5,336 nucleotides of DNA from Candidatus Melainabacteria bacterium. GTDB lineage: Bacteria > Cyanobacteriota > Vampirovibrionia > Obscuribacterales > Obscuribacteraceae. The DNA lies in assembly GCA_003151275.1 (NCBI GenBank), contig PLXC01000114.1:1-5336 (forward strand). Reading direction: 5' to 3'. Shown here piece after piece: positions 1 through 5,336 of this stretch (position 1 is the stretch's first letter; every line of letters starts with the position of its first letter). Position numbers and translations under genes: made by a program. Below the pieces are notes generated by a model. The model searched no databases, had not been told where the DNA came from, and was given only the letters and a program-made list of their open reading frames with translations.

Positions 1-1444
1 TCGCCTTACCACGAGGGTCCGAACTTACCGGAAAGCCCGCTAGGTTTGTAGCACCAGCTAAGTGCAATACATAAAATGAATTAGTGGAATTGATCACCTG
101 ACGATTACCGGAACGGTCAATCAAGATGGCACTCTGTCTCTTTGCCGGCACTTTTACATCTACTGGCTTACTCGTATCTGTGAAGCCAATCAAAAATCTC
201 TTCTTTCCGTCAGCAGATTTGAGTTCAAACAAGTTGTACCCGGTGGTCCAACCCGGCTGATATGGATTGTTCCCCTCTAAAAATCCGATCCCAGCATGTC
301 CATGAAGTTGAGAAACAAATTGTGCGCCAGTCAACTCGTGCGCAAGCATCTTATACGTTTGAAATGCAGGTTTCGCCGCTCCTAACATGTCAGTGAAGAG
401 ACCGTGTCCGTTTGAATTGTCTAGCTGAAAGTGAAAGTTTTTCTGCACTCCAGAAAGCATTGCCCAAGCATATGACTGAATCAGGTAGTCGCAGTAATCG
501 TTGGCGTTTCCACCCCAGGGTCCGCCCACGTCAACGAAACCAGTTTCCGTGAACCATATAGGCTTAACTTGACCCAGATAATCACGCATAAGCTTTTTCT
601 GTATCTGACTGTAGTCGGCGATATCAGTGGCTCTTGAATAGCTGTGCTGATTCATGACGTCGAAATAGTAGTTATTGTCTTTGGCTTGCGGATCTTTTAC
701 GACGGCCTGTAAATACTCCTCGAAAAAACTGGAGTGAGCAGGTGCATATGTAGGTGGCTTGAGGTGGTGCGAATACATATAACCTTCGATGTTGGCGAAG
801 GAGAGTCCCGCGAAAACAACCTTGCAAGTCGGATCAGCTTGTTTAGCGGCCAGATAACAGGCTTTTTGATAAGGGAAAAAATCTTGTCCATTACCCTTGA
901 AAAATGCATGCCCTGGTAAATCTGGCTCGTTCCAACTTTCCCAGGTATGGATTATATCTTTGTAGCGTCTAACCGTTTCGAATACATAATTACCATAGAG
1001 GTTAGATGGCGAATCCACCGGCATCACGTTGATGCCTCGTTGAGGAGCGCTAATGTCACCACCAATACTGGCGAATTTTGGATCTGCGGCCCACTTGGTG
1101 CCGTAGCCAAGAATTGGTAACCATTGAATCTGCGGATACCGCCTTGAAGCCGTTCGCAGTTGTTCTAGGGCAGTCCAATCCCATTTGTCTGGTTCGGAAT
1201 TAGAGTTTTTGCGAATCTGGGCAAAGCCTATATCAACTCGGCAGTTGCGCGCACCAGATTCAATAAATCGGGGCAGATACTCCGGATTAGTCAAGATATT
1301 GTTGTCCGAGCATAGTGCAAAAATAGTTTCAGCACTAACTGTAGTGGCGGCGACGCAACTAAAGATGGCGATGAAGAGGCAAAACTTCGCTATTGCGCCG
1401 TTTTGAACATCTGGTAAAAGGTCTAGGAATTTTCTAAATTTCAT
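1..1444 (-). CDS. Secreted clan GH-A-type glycoside hydrolase (C-terminus cut by the window edge)
   Basis: The frame is open without a stop from the ATG at 1444 to the left edge, giving 481 codons. It reads as a secreted glycosidase. Residues 1-20 form a long n-region, 21-36 a hydrophobic core (FCLFIAIFSCVAATTV), with a likely signal peptidase I site after V36-S37-A38. The body looks like a (beta/alpha)8 clan GH-A enzyme. The motif WESWNEPD carries the probable acid/base E173, MNQHSYS carries H267, and WFTETGF carries the probable nucleophile E300. The 127-residue spacing between the two Glu is normal for this clan, whose members are retaining hydrolases. Residues from about 385 look like a C-terminal beta-sandwich. 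The family (GH39-like, GH5-like or unclassified) and substrate cannot be fixed. No Shine-Dalgarno is visible before 1444, but no other Met precedes the signal sequence. The nearby glycosyltransferase suggests action on an extracellular polysaccharide, which is inference. Confidence 0.88.
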   Translation of the reverse strand, partial: MKFRKFLDLLPDVQNGAIAKFCLFIAIFSCVAATTVSAETIFALCSDNNILTNPEYLPRFIESGARNCRVDIGFAQIRKNSNSEPDKWDWTALEQLRTASRRYPQIQWLPILGYGTKWAADPKFASIGGDISAPQRGINVMPVDSPSNLYGNYVFETVRRYKDIIHTWESWNEPDLPGHAFFKGNGQDFFPYQKACYLAAKQADPTCKVVFAGLSFANIEGYMYSHHLKPPTYAPAHSSFFEEYLQAVVKDPQAKDNNYYFDVMNQHSYSRATDIADYSQIQKKLMRDYLGQVKPIWFTETGFVDVGGPWGGNANDYCDYLIQSYAWAMLSGVQKNFHFQLDNSNGHGLFTDMLGAAKPAFQTYKMLAHELTGAQFVSQLHGHAGIGFLEGNNPYQPGWTTGYNLFELKSADGKKRFLIGFTDTSKPVDVKVPAKRQSAILIDRSGNRQVINSTNSFYVLHLAGATNLAGFPVSSDPRGKA

Positions 1445-1464
1445 CAAATCTAACAATTACTTAG

Positions 1465-1761
1465 TTAGAGCAATTGTAGCCTCATTACGCTCCGAATCGT
1501 CTTCGGTGCTAGAGTCACAGACTCGGTTTTGCGGTTTTGAGTCGCATACAGCTTCACAAGTCGTTGAAGTATTCTTGGTCGAGTTGAAGCGGCAGTCTCC
1601 GAACGAAGCTCTGAAAGCATCAAAGCTTGCCTAAACATTTGTTCAGCTTCCTGAATCAGATTTTGGCCCTGCATCAACCGATACCTTGAAAGTTGGAAGT
1701 TGTACGAATTGGAATCAGTTAGTGTGCCGACTGAATGAGCTATGGCATGGACGACTGTCAT
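1465..1761 (-). CDS. Small TPR-like protein or remnant of a larger TPR protein
   Basis: The 98-residue product carries two helical units resembling kinesin-light-chain-type tetratricopeptide repeats. The first runs over residues 24-53, with QG at 31-32 and EAEQMFRQAL at 38-47. The second runs over residues 65-94, with LQRLVKLY at 65-72 and a degenerate ESVTLAPKTI at 80-89. E38 and E80 are exactly 42 residues apart, the usual period of this TPR subclass. TPRs form protein-protein interaction scaffolds. Two weak units are too few for a stable superhelix, there is no signal peptide, and no Shine-Dalgarno precedes the ATG, where the minus strand is pyrimidine-rich. It may therefore be a decayed piece of a longer gene. 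The stop lies 20 bases before the ATG of the glycoside hydrolase on the same strand, so co-transcription is possible. The TPR resemblance is judged by eye. Confidence 0.42.
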   Translation of the reverse strand: MTVVHAIAHSVGTLTDSNSYNFQLSRYRLMQGQNLIQEAEQMFRQALMLSELRSETAASTRPRILQRLVKLYATQNRKTESVTLAPKTIRSVMRLQLL

Positions 1762-2066
1762 TCGGGAAGGAGGAGACCTTGTTCAATTCCAGTCACAATT
1801 GAGACCTCGCGCCGATCAGAATTCGAATTGCCAAGTATAGCCGGACCGCAAAGCCAACCGTTCGTCAGGTGAAGCTTCTTGATCCCTAAGTTTCTTTCAC
1901 GCTTCGACAAAGCCATCTGAAACAATTACGGACTTACGATGTTCTCATGACATTGCGGCGGCCCTATGCGATGATACTGCACCTCTGACAACCCAATCGT
2001 TCCTCAGGAGGTCTCATTTCGCAGCAGACTCTAGAACAAACTCAGAAGAACATTTCGCCGGCTCTG
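1762..2066. other. Divergent intergenic region without a firm gene
   Basis: These 305 bases lie between the minus-strand TPR/glycosidase pair and the plus-strand SGNH gene, so promoters for both directions are expected here. I see no convincing sigma-70 pair. The best plus-strand candidate is ATGACA at 1947-1952 followed after 17 bases by GATGAT at 1970-1975, which is weak. Other structure includes a perfect 10-base palindrome, AATTCGAATT, at 1820-1829, and an inverted repeat TCAATT (1783-1788) / AATTGA (1797-1802) with an 8-base loop. A minus-strand ORF of 52 codons (1758-1916) ends in an ATGA overlap with the TPR ORF. It has no Shine-Dalgarno and no recognisable domain, so I do not call it a gene. 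Small palindromes like these can occur by chance. Confidence 0.5.
2006..2011 (+). promoter_or_regulatory. Perfect Shine-Dalgarno AGGAGG upstream of the SGNH gene
   Basis: AGGAGG is a full match to the anti-Shine-Dalgarno core. It lies 55 bases upstream of the GTG at 2067, too far to serve that codon. The next in-frame triplet that differs from ATG by one base is ATT at 2016, after a spacer of 4 bases. No ATG, GTG or TTG in any frame falls within normal distance. It is either the true ribosome site for a non-standard or mutated start, or a chance match. Confidence 0.45.
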
Positions 2067-3206
2067 GTGGTATCAACTAAGTGTCGACTTAGCTCTGCTA
2101 TTGTTGCTCTCTCATTTTTCGCCGTGCTGAACTTTGGACTACTGTGCATTTACACGATCGCTCAGAAGCATCTGGATTCAGCTAGTACAAGAAATGCCCG
2201 TATTAGCGGAACATACTCTGCTCGCAGATGCATGTTTGACTTACCTATGCTGATGTGGGCGATGCAAACACCAGAAGAGCAAGTTCTTGACTCGTGTCTC
2301 CACCAATTAAAAGCTGGTTCGCCGCCTGATGTGGTTCTTCTCGGTTCATCGCTAATGGAGTACCCGACTTGGTTTGCGGATAGCGGTGATACTTTGCCAA
2401 ACGAAGCCTATTACCACTTTCGCTCGAAAACGATGGAGAAAAACTGTGTTAAGGCAAAGAACATATTGAATCTCTCCGTACCACTTCTCAACGCATCTGA
2501 TGCTAGTCGGATAGTTGACAGTTATCTCAGCGGGTTAGCCCATCCGCGAATACTGGTGTACGGAGTCGGACCTCGTGATTTCTACGACAATTTATTGAGT
2601 AAACCTAACACCAGCAAATATTTCAACTACTTATCCCGAGGCTCGGATTTCTATTCGAACAAAGATGCATATTTTGCCAATGCATCCGACGCAGTAACGA
2701 GTCTATTAACACGAGCTTTCTTCATTTTTCAACGACGCGAACAACTTCTTTTATTAGGAAAATCAACGATAAAGGAAATTCTTCACATAAACCATCCAGC
2801 CTCGCCTGGAAGTCTGTTTCCAATGGGACCACAAAGAAACATTCCTGAGTACACTTTGCACTACAAAAACATTACTGAAACAAAACTTGAACTACAGTTA
2901 ACGTTTTTGAATCAAATGTTGGCAACGTGCGCAAGACAACACATTCGGGTTATCTTGACAAGCATGCCTTTGACAAAGGAGAATCGTGCCCTATTGCCTG
3001 ACCATTTATATTTCAACTTGAATCAGCATTTAGCAAAGCTGGCAATCCTGAATGGACAACGGTTTCTCAACGCGAATGGTCCAGAATATGGCACCGACGA
3101 TTTTCTGGACAGCGTTCATCTCAATGCTAAAGGCTCACGAAAATTCCTAAAGATGATTGCACCCTTAATCGATGCGGAAATGGTACCGAGAAGACGGTCA
3201 GATTGA
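2067..3206 (+). CDS. Membrane-anchored SGNH/GDSL-like protein, possible polysaccharide acyl-modifying enzyme
   Basis: The product has 379 residues. Residues 9-32 form one N-terminal membrane segment, which would place the rest outside the cytoplasmic membrane. The body matches an SGNH fold. Block I is VVLLGSSLMEYP, with probable nucleophile S95 in G93-S94-S95, and block V is FLDSVHLNAKG, with D348 and H351 of the catalytic pair. Block II (NLSVPLLNAS) lacks the usual glycine and block III (YGVGPRDF) lacks the usual Asn, so the oxyanion hole is not standard. Such anchored 'GSS' SGNH proteins often sit in exopolysaccharide loci, where relatives add or remove acetyl groups. That role is inferred from context. 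The GTG start has no close Shine-Dalgarno. The frame is open upstream to 1989, and an ATT at 2016 behind AGGAGG would add 17 residues before the membrane segment. It leads the plus-strand group, 99 bases before the methyltransferase. Confidence 0.78.
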   Translation: MVSTKCRLSSAIVALSFFAVLNFGLLCIYTIAQKHLDSASTRNARISGTYSARRCMFDLPMLMWAMQTPEEQVLDSCLHQLKAGSPPDVVLLGSSLMEYPTWFADSGDTLPNEAYYHFRSKTMEKNCVKAKNILNLSVPLLNASDASRIVDSYLSGLAHPRILVYGVGPRDFYDNLLSKPNTSKYFNYLSRGSDFYSNKDAYFANASDAVTSLLTRAFFIFQRREQLLLLGKSTIKEILHINHPASPGSLFPMGPQRNIPEYTLHYKNITETKLELQLTFLNQMLATCARQHIRVILTSMPLTKENRALLPDHLYFNLNQHLAKLAILNGQRFLNANGPEYGTDDFLDSVHLNAKGSRKFLKMIAPLIDAEMVPRRRSD

Positions 3207-3249
3207 CTCGCTAACGTTTCTAATCCATTTCCGTCTACTTGAGCCCCCC

Positions 3250-3281
3250 TTCAATCCTTATCCGAAGGACGAACACTTGAA
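3250..3281 (+). other. Small bulged hairpin between SGNH and methyltransferase genes
   Basis: TCCTT (3255-3259) pairs with AAGGA (3265-3269) around a 5-base loop. An outer stem of TTCAA (3250-3254) and TTGAA (3277-3281) can close it with a 7-base bulge. No T-run follows, so it is not an intrinsic terminator. It lies 24 bases before the GTG of the methyltransferase and could influence processing or translation, or be chance. Confidence 0.2.
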
Positions 3282-3305
3282 ACCAAAATCGAAGTTCACG
3301 GCACC

Positions 3306-4184
3306 GTGACCCGCGCACAACTAATCAACCTGCTAGTGTTTCGAAACTTCGCAAAGCTGTTGAGCAAAATGTTGGCAGGGCTTAAGAATCTTTTCGTCAG
3401 AATACTGATCAAATTGATGCTGCGCATGGGGCTGGTCCCGAAGCGCCTGCGAGCGGCTCACTTGATTCGCCAGTGGACTGAAGGGACCGTTATCGCTGGT
3501 CCATTCACCGGAATGCGCTATGTTGAACAGAGCGTTGGCAGTGCACTTTACCCAAAGCTGCTTGGCACCTACGAAAAGGAATTGCAGCCAGTGATCGAGC
3601 GCTTATGCGCGAAAGAATATCGCTGGATTATCGATGTTGGCGCGGCAGAGGGATACTATGCGATCGGCATGGCACTTCGGTGTCAGGGTGCTCACATTGT
3701 TGCCTTTGAGTCGGTGGAAGCGGGACGGCAGCTGATCCACCAACTCGCTGAACGGAATCAAATCGAAACCAAAGTCGACATTCATGGTTATTGCGATTCA
3801 GACACACTGCGGAAACAGCTAAAAGAAATTCAAAAAGAGAAATGCCTGATCATCATGGATGTTGAAGGTTTTGAGATAGAACTGCTTGAGCCCAGGCATA
3901 CGCCTGAACTAATTGAGTGCGACATCTTGGTCGAGCTACATGACGGAAAAGCGACTGGACCAATTGGAGATGAGATTCAGTCACGCTTTGAATCAACTCA
4001 TCGAATTGAAAGATTTTGGTCACGTCAACGATGTCTGGAAGATTTACCCTCACGCGAATCGTTTTGGGTTAATTGGCGCATGATTCAGATGTTGAGTGAA
4101 GGGAGAAAGAGAGGACTGTCGTGGTTGTACATGGAGTCCCTCGTTGCAGCTTGTTCAAGACCTGGTGTGGTGCCTTCTGCCTGA
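3306..4184 (+). CDS. FkbM-type SAM-dependent methyltransferase
   Basis: The 292-residue product has a Rossmann-type methyltransferase core. Motif I is WIIDVGAAEGYYAIG, with D110, G112 and G116 at the SAM-binding loop. The acidic end of beta-2 is AFESVE, with E135 expected to hold the SAM ribose. The FkbM signature is IIMDVEGFEIELLE, with D185, E187 and G188. A preceding conserved-looking segment (about residues 64-93, GPFTGMRY through GTYEKEL) also occurs in FkbM-like proteins of polysaccharide loci. FkbM-type enzymes usually O-methylate a hydroxyl group, here perhaps on a glycan or its precursor, but the acceptor is unknown. Residues 1-58 contain no Asp or Glu and about a dozen Lys/Arg among hydrophobic residues, suggesting membrane contact. 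The GTG at 3306 is the first canonical start in the open frame and lacks a good Shine-Dalgarno. ATG codons at 3369 (M22) or M41 are alternatives. It ends 97 bases before the glycosyltransferase. Confidence 0.82.
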   Translation: MTRAQLINLLVFRNFAKLLSKMLAGLKNLFVRILIKLMLRMGLVPKRLRAAHLIRQWTEGTVIAGPFTGMRYVEQSVGSALYPKLLGTYEKELQPVIERLCAKEYRWIIDVGAAEGYYAIGMALRCQGAHIVAFESVEAGRQLIHQLAERNQIETKVDIHGYCDSDTLRKQLKEIQKEKCLIIMDVEGFEIELLEPRHTPELIECDILVELHDGKATGPIGDEIQSRFESTHRIERFWSRQRCLEDLPSRESFWVNWRMIQMLSEGRKRGLSWLYMESLVAACSRPGVVPSA

Positions 4185-4281
4185 AAAAGCTGCGGCGCCG
4201 GATCATTATGTTTAGCCAATCTAAGAATGGTTCGATTTGAGCACATATATACTGTGAAACCGCCTGTCGCCTAAGTTTATA

Positions 4282-5244
4282 ATGCCGTCATTAAAACTCA
4301 GCATCTCCATAGTACATCATCACGGACTTAACATGCTTCGTGACTGCCTGACTTCGATTTTCGAGAACTCGCCCACGTTCTCTTTCGAGGTAATAGTCGT
4401 AGACAATGCCTCCACAGATGGTGCTGTTGCGATGATGGAGCGGGATTTCCCACAAGTCAGGGTGATCAAGAACGTCGACAGGCATGGTTTTGGGCACAAC
4501 CAGAACACTGGCATGCAAGCCTCAACAGGCGAGTATATATTGGTCTACAACGACGACACTCTTGTGCATGGCACTGCTCTTACAGTGTTGTGCGAATTCC
4601 TGGATCAACATCCGAATGTCGCTCTAGTGGGACCCAAATTGCTCAATGCTGATGGCACTTTGCAAATGTCTTGCTACAAGTTCCCTTCCCCACTGCGCTC
4701 TGTTTGGGAGAACCTGCTTCTTGCCGCCGCGTTTCCTAACAGCACCATATTTGGTGACTATAGAGCATGGCCGCACAATACACCGCGAGAGGTGGACTTT
4801 GTGATCGGCGCGGCGATGCTGGTGCGCCGATCAGTGATAGACCAGATTGGACTCTTTGACGAACTGTTTTTTATGTACGCAGAAGAAACTGATTGGCAAA
4901 TGCGGATCCGAAAAGCAGGCTGGCAAATCATGTTTTGTCCCGACGCCGAAATCACCCATCTTGGCGGGCAGAGTACGGAAGACGCCAAAGATAAGCAGTT
5001 CTCAGAATTTCAGACGAGTTCGGTAAAACTAATTACCAAACACTACGGCCCTGTTGGCGCTGCTGTTCAGCGTGTTTCGATGCTGGCTGGTTCGGTACTG
5101 CGAATAACAATTTGGTCCGTCATGAGCTTGGTATTCCCTAACAAACGCCGCCGCGGCACCACAGAAATTCAAAGATGGAGCCGACTGTTTCGGTGGTGGA
5201 TAGGACTCGGACCTCATGTTGGTTTATCGCCTGGGCACCGCTAA
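4282..5244 (+). CDS. Family 2 glycosyltransferase, WbbL-like (rhamnosyltransferase type)
   Basis: The 320-residue protein is a cytoplasmic GT-A-fold inverting glycosyltransferase. Starting near the N-terminus, SISIVHHHG is the first beta strand and VVDNASTDG (D41-G47) binds the nucleotide. VYNDDT (N90-D91-D92) stands where the metal-binding DxD motif lies. VDFVIGAAMLVRR is the conserved segment before the acceptor site, and FFMYAEETDWQMRIRKAGW (E201, E202, D204) holds the probable catalytic base. HLGGQS follows. This order matches the WbbL/COG1216-type GT2 group, which adds rhamnose or other sugars to lipid-linked glycan precursors. The donor sugar cannot be read from sequence. Residues 258-286 are largely hydrophobic, followed by NKRRR at 287-291, which suggests attachment to the inner membrane face. 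Start: the first ATG after an in-frame stop at 4255, with only a weak TAAG six bases upstream. It is the last plus-strand gene in the window. Confidence 0.9.
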   Translation: MPSLKLSISIVHHHGLNMLRDCLTSIFENSPTFSFEVIVVDNASTDGAVAMMERDFPQVRVIKNVDRHGFGHNQNTGMQASTGEYILVYNDDTLVHGTALTVLCEFLDQHPNVALVGPKLLNADGTLQMSCYKFPSPLRSVWENLLLAAAFPNSTIFGDYRAWPHNTPREVDFVIGAAMLVRRSVIDQIGLFDELFFMYAEETDWQMRIRKAGWQIMFCPDAEITHLGGQSTEDAKDKQFSEFQTSSVKLITKHYGPVGAAVQRVSMLAGSVLRITIWSVMSLVFPNKRRRGTTEIQRWSRLFRWWIGLGPHVGLSPGHR

Positions 5245-5271
5245 GCCTGACGTCCAACCGGTTAGTAGTAA

Positions 5272-5285
5272 CACCACATGCGGTG
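5272..5285. other. Weak hairpin downstream of the glycosyltransferase
   Basis: CACC (5272-5275) can pair with GGTG (5282-5285) around ACATGC. An alternative register pairs CCAC with GTGG. The stem is only four pairs and no T-run follows on either strand, so I do not call it a terminator. It lies between the glycosyltransferase stop and a possible convergent gene end. Confidence 0.15.
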
Positions 5286-5290
5286 GCAGA

Positions 5291-5336
5291 TTATTTAACT
5301 AGGCGCTGAACAGCTTTAAAGTTCTCGGTTCCAGAC
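5291..5336 (-). CDS. Possible C-terminal tail of a minus-strand gene entering from the right edge
   Basis: Read on the minus strand from 5335, there are 14 open codons (SGTENFKAVQRLVK) ending in TAA at 5291-5293. The composition is like a normal helical protein end and would make the gene convergent with the glycosyltransferase. Fourteen codons are far too few to be sure, and an open stretch this short is expected by chance. No family can be named. Confidence 0.15.
   Translation of the reverse strand, partial: SGTENFKAVQRLVK

Noticed and set aside
1355..1357. Possible lipoprotein cysteine (C30) in the glycosidase signal peptide
   Set aside because: The preceding residues I27-F28-S29 have Phe at the -2 position, which does not fit a lipobox, and a better signal peptidase I site follows at V36-S37-A38.
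697..1406. Short ORFs inside the glycoside hydrolase region (697-909 minus, 734-919 plus, 1185-1406 plus)
   Set aside because: They lie in other frames of the continuous 481-codon glycosidase frame, which carries clear catalytic motifs. They have no ribosome sites or recognisable domains.
2015..2058. Repeated CATTTCGC at 2015-2022 and 2051-2058
   Set aside because: Only eight bases, two copies, and no third copy or symmetry. Chance is the simpler explanation.
3603..4053. Minus-strand ORFs opposite the methyltransferase (3603-3785, 3853-4053)
   Set aside because: Antisense shadows of a well-supported plus-strand gene, with protein sequence unlike any family.
4190..4203. GC-rich palindrome CGGCGCCG after the methyltransferase stop, considered as a terminator
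   Set aside because: The self-complementary run leaves no loop and no T-run follows, so it does not form an intrinsic terminator.
4246..4253. TATATACT as a -10 promoter element before the glycosyltransferase
   Set aside because: No acceptable -35 hexamer lies 16-18 bases upstream (the position reads GAATGG), so a promoter is not supported.
4291..5217. Minus-strand ORFs opposite the glycosyltransferase (4291-4518, 4320-4514, 4758-4988, 5029-5217)
   Set aside because: Antisense shadows of the GT2 gene, whose motifs span the same bases.

Overview
This 5.3 kb window comes from a bacterial chromosome or large contig with mid-range GC (roughly 45-50% by eye). It looks like part of a surface-polysaccharide or glycan-modification region. 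There is no rRNA, tRNA, mobile element or CRISPR array. No marker gene fixes the taxonomy. Secreted or membrane-anchored glycan enzymes next to a kinesin-light-chain-style TPR fragment would fit an environmental bacterium, perhaps of the melainabacterial/cyanobacterial kind, but this is only a guess.

Left part (1-1761, minus strand): a long open frame enters from the left edge and begins at 1444. It encodes an exported clan GH-A-type glycoside hydrolase with a recognisable acid/base Glu and nucleophile Glu, and its C-terminus lies outside the window. Twenty bases upstream on the same strand is a 98-residue ORF with two degenerate tetratricopeptide units. It is either a small TPR protein or the remnant of a larger one.

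Middle (1762-2066): about 300 bases separate the two divergent gene groups. They should hold the promoters for both directions, but no convincing sigma-70 promoter is visible. A perfect AGGAGG lies 55 bases before the annotated GTG of the next gene and only 4 bases before an in-frame ATT.

Right part (2067-5244, plus strand): three genes in the same direction, separated by gaps of about 100 bases. They encode a membrane-anchored SGNH/GDSL-like protein, an FkbM-type SAM-dependent methyltransferase with an unusually basic N-terminus, and a family 2 glycosyltransferase of the WbbL type. The likely joint role is synthesis and decoration of an extracellular glycan: the glycosyltransferase adds a sugar in the cytoplasm, the methyltransferase may methylate it, and the SGNH protein may add or remove acyl groups outside the membrane. 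This role rests on domain content and co-orientation. None of the substrates can be read from the sequence.

The last 92 bases hold a weak hairpin and the possible last 14 codons of a minus-strand gene converging on the glycosyltransferase. I did not find a clearly new biological system here. The most useful second looks are the SGNH protein with its missing oxyanion residues and odd start, the cationic N-terminus of the methyltransferase, and the TPR remnant.
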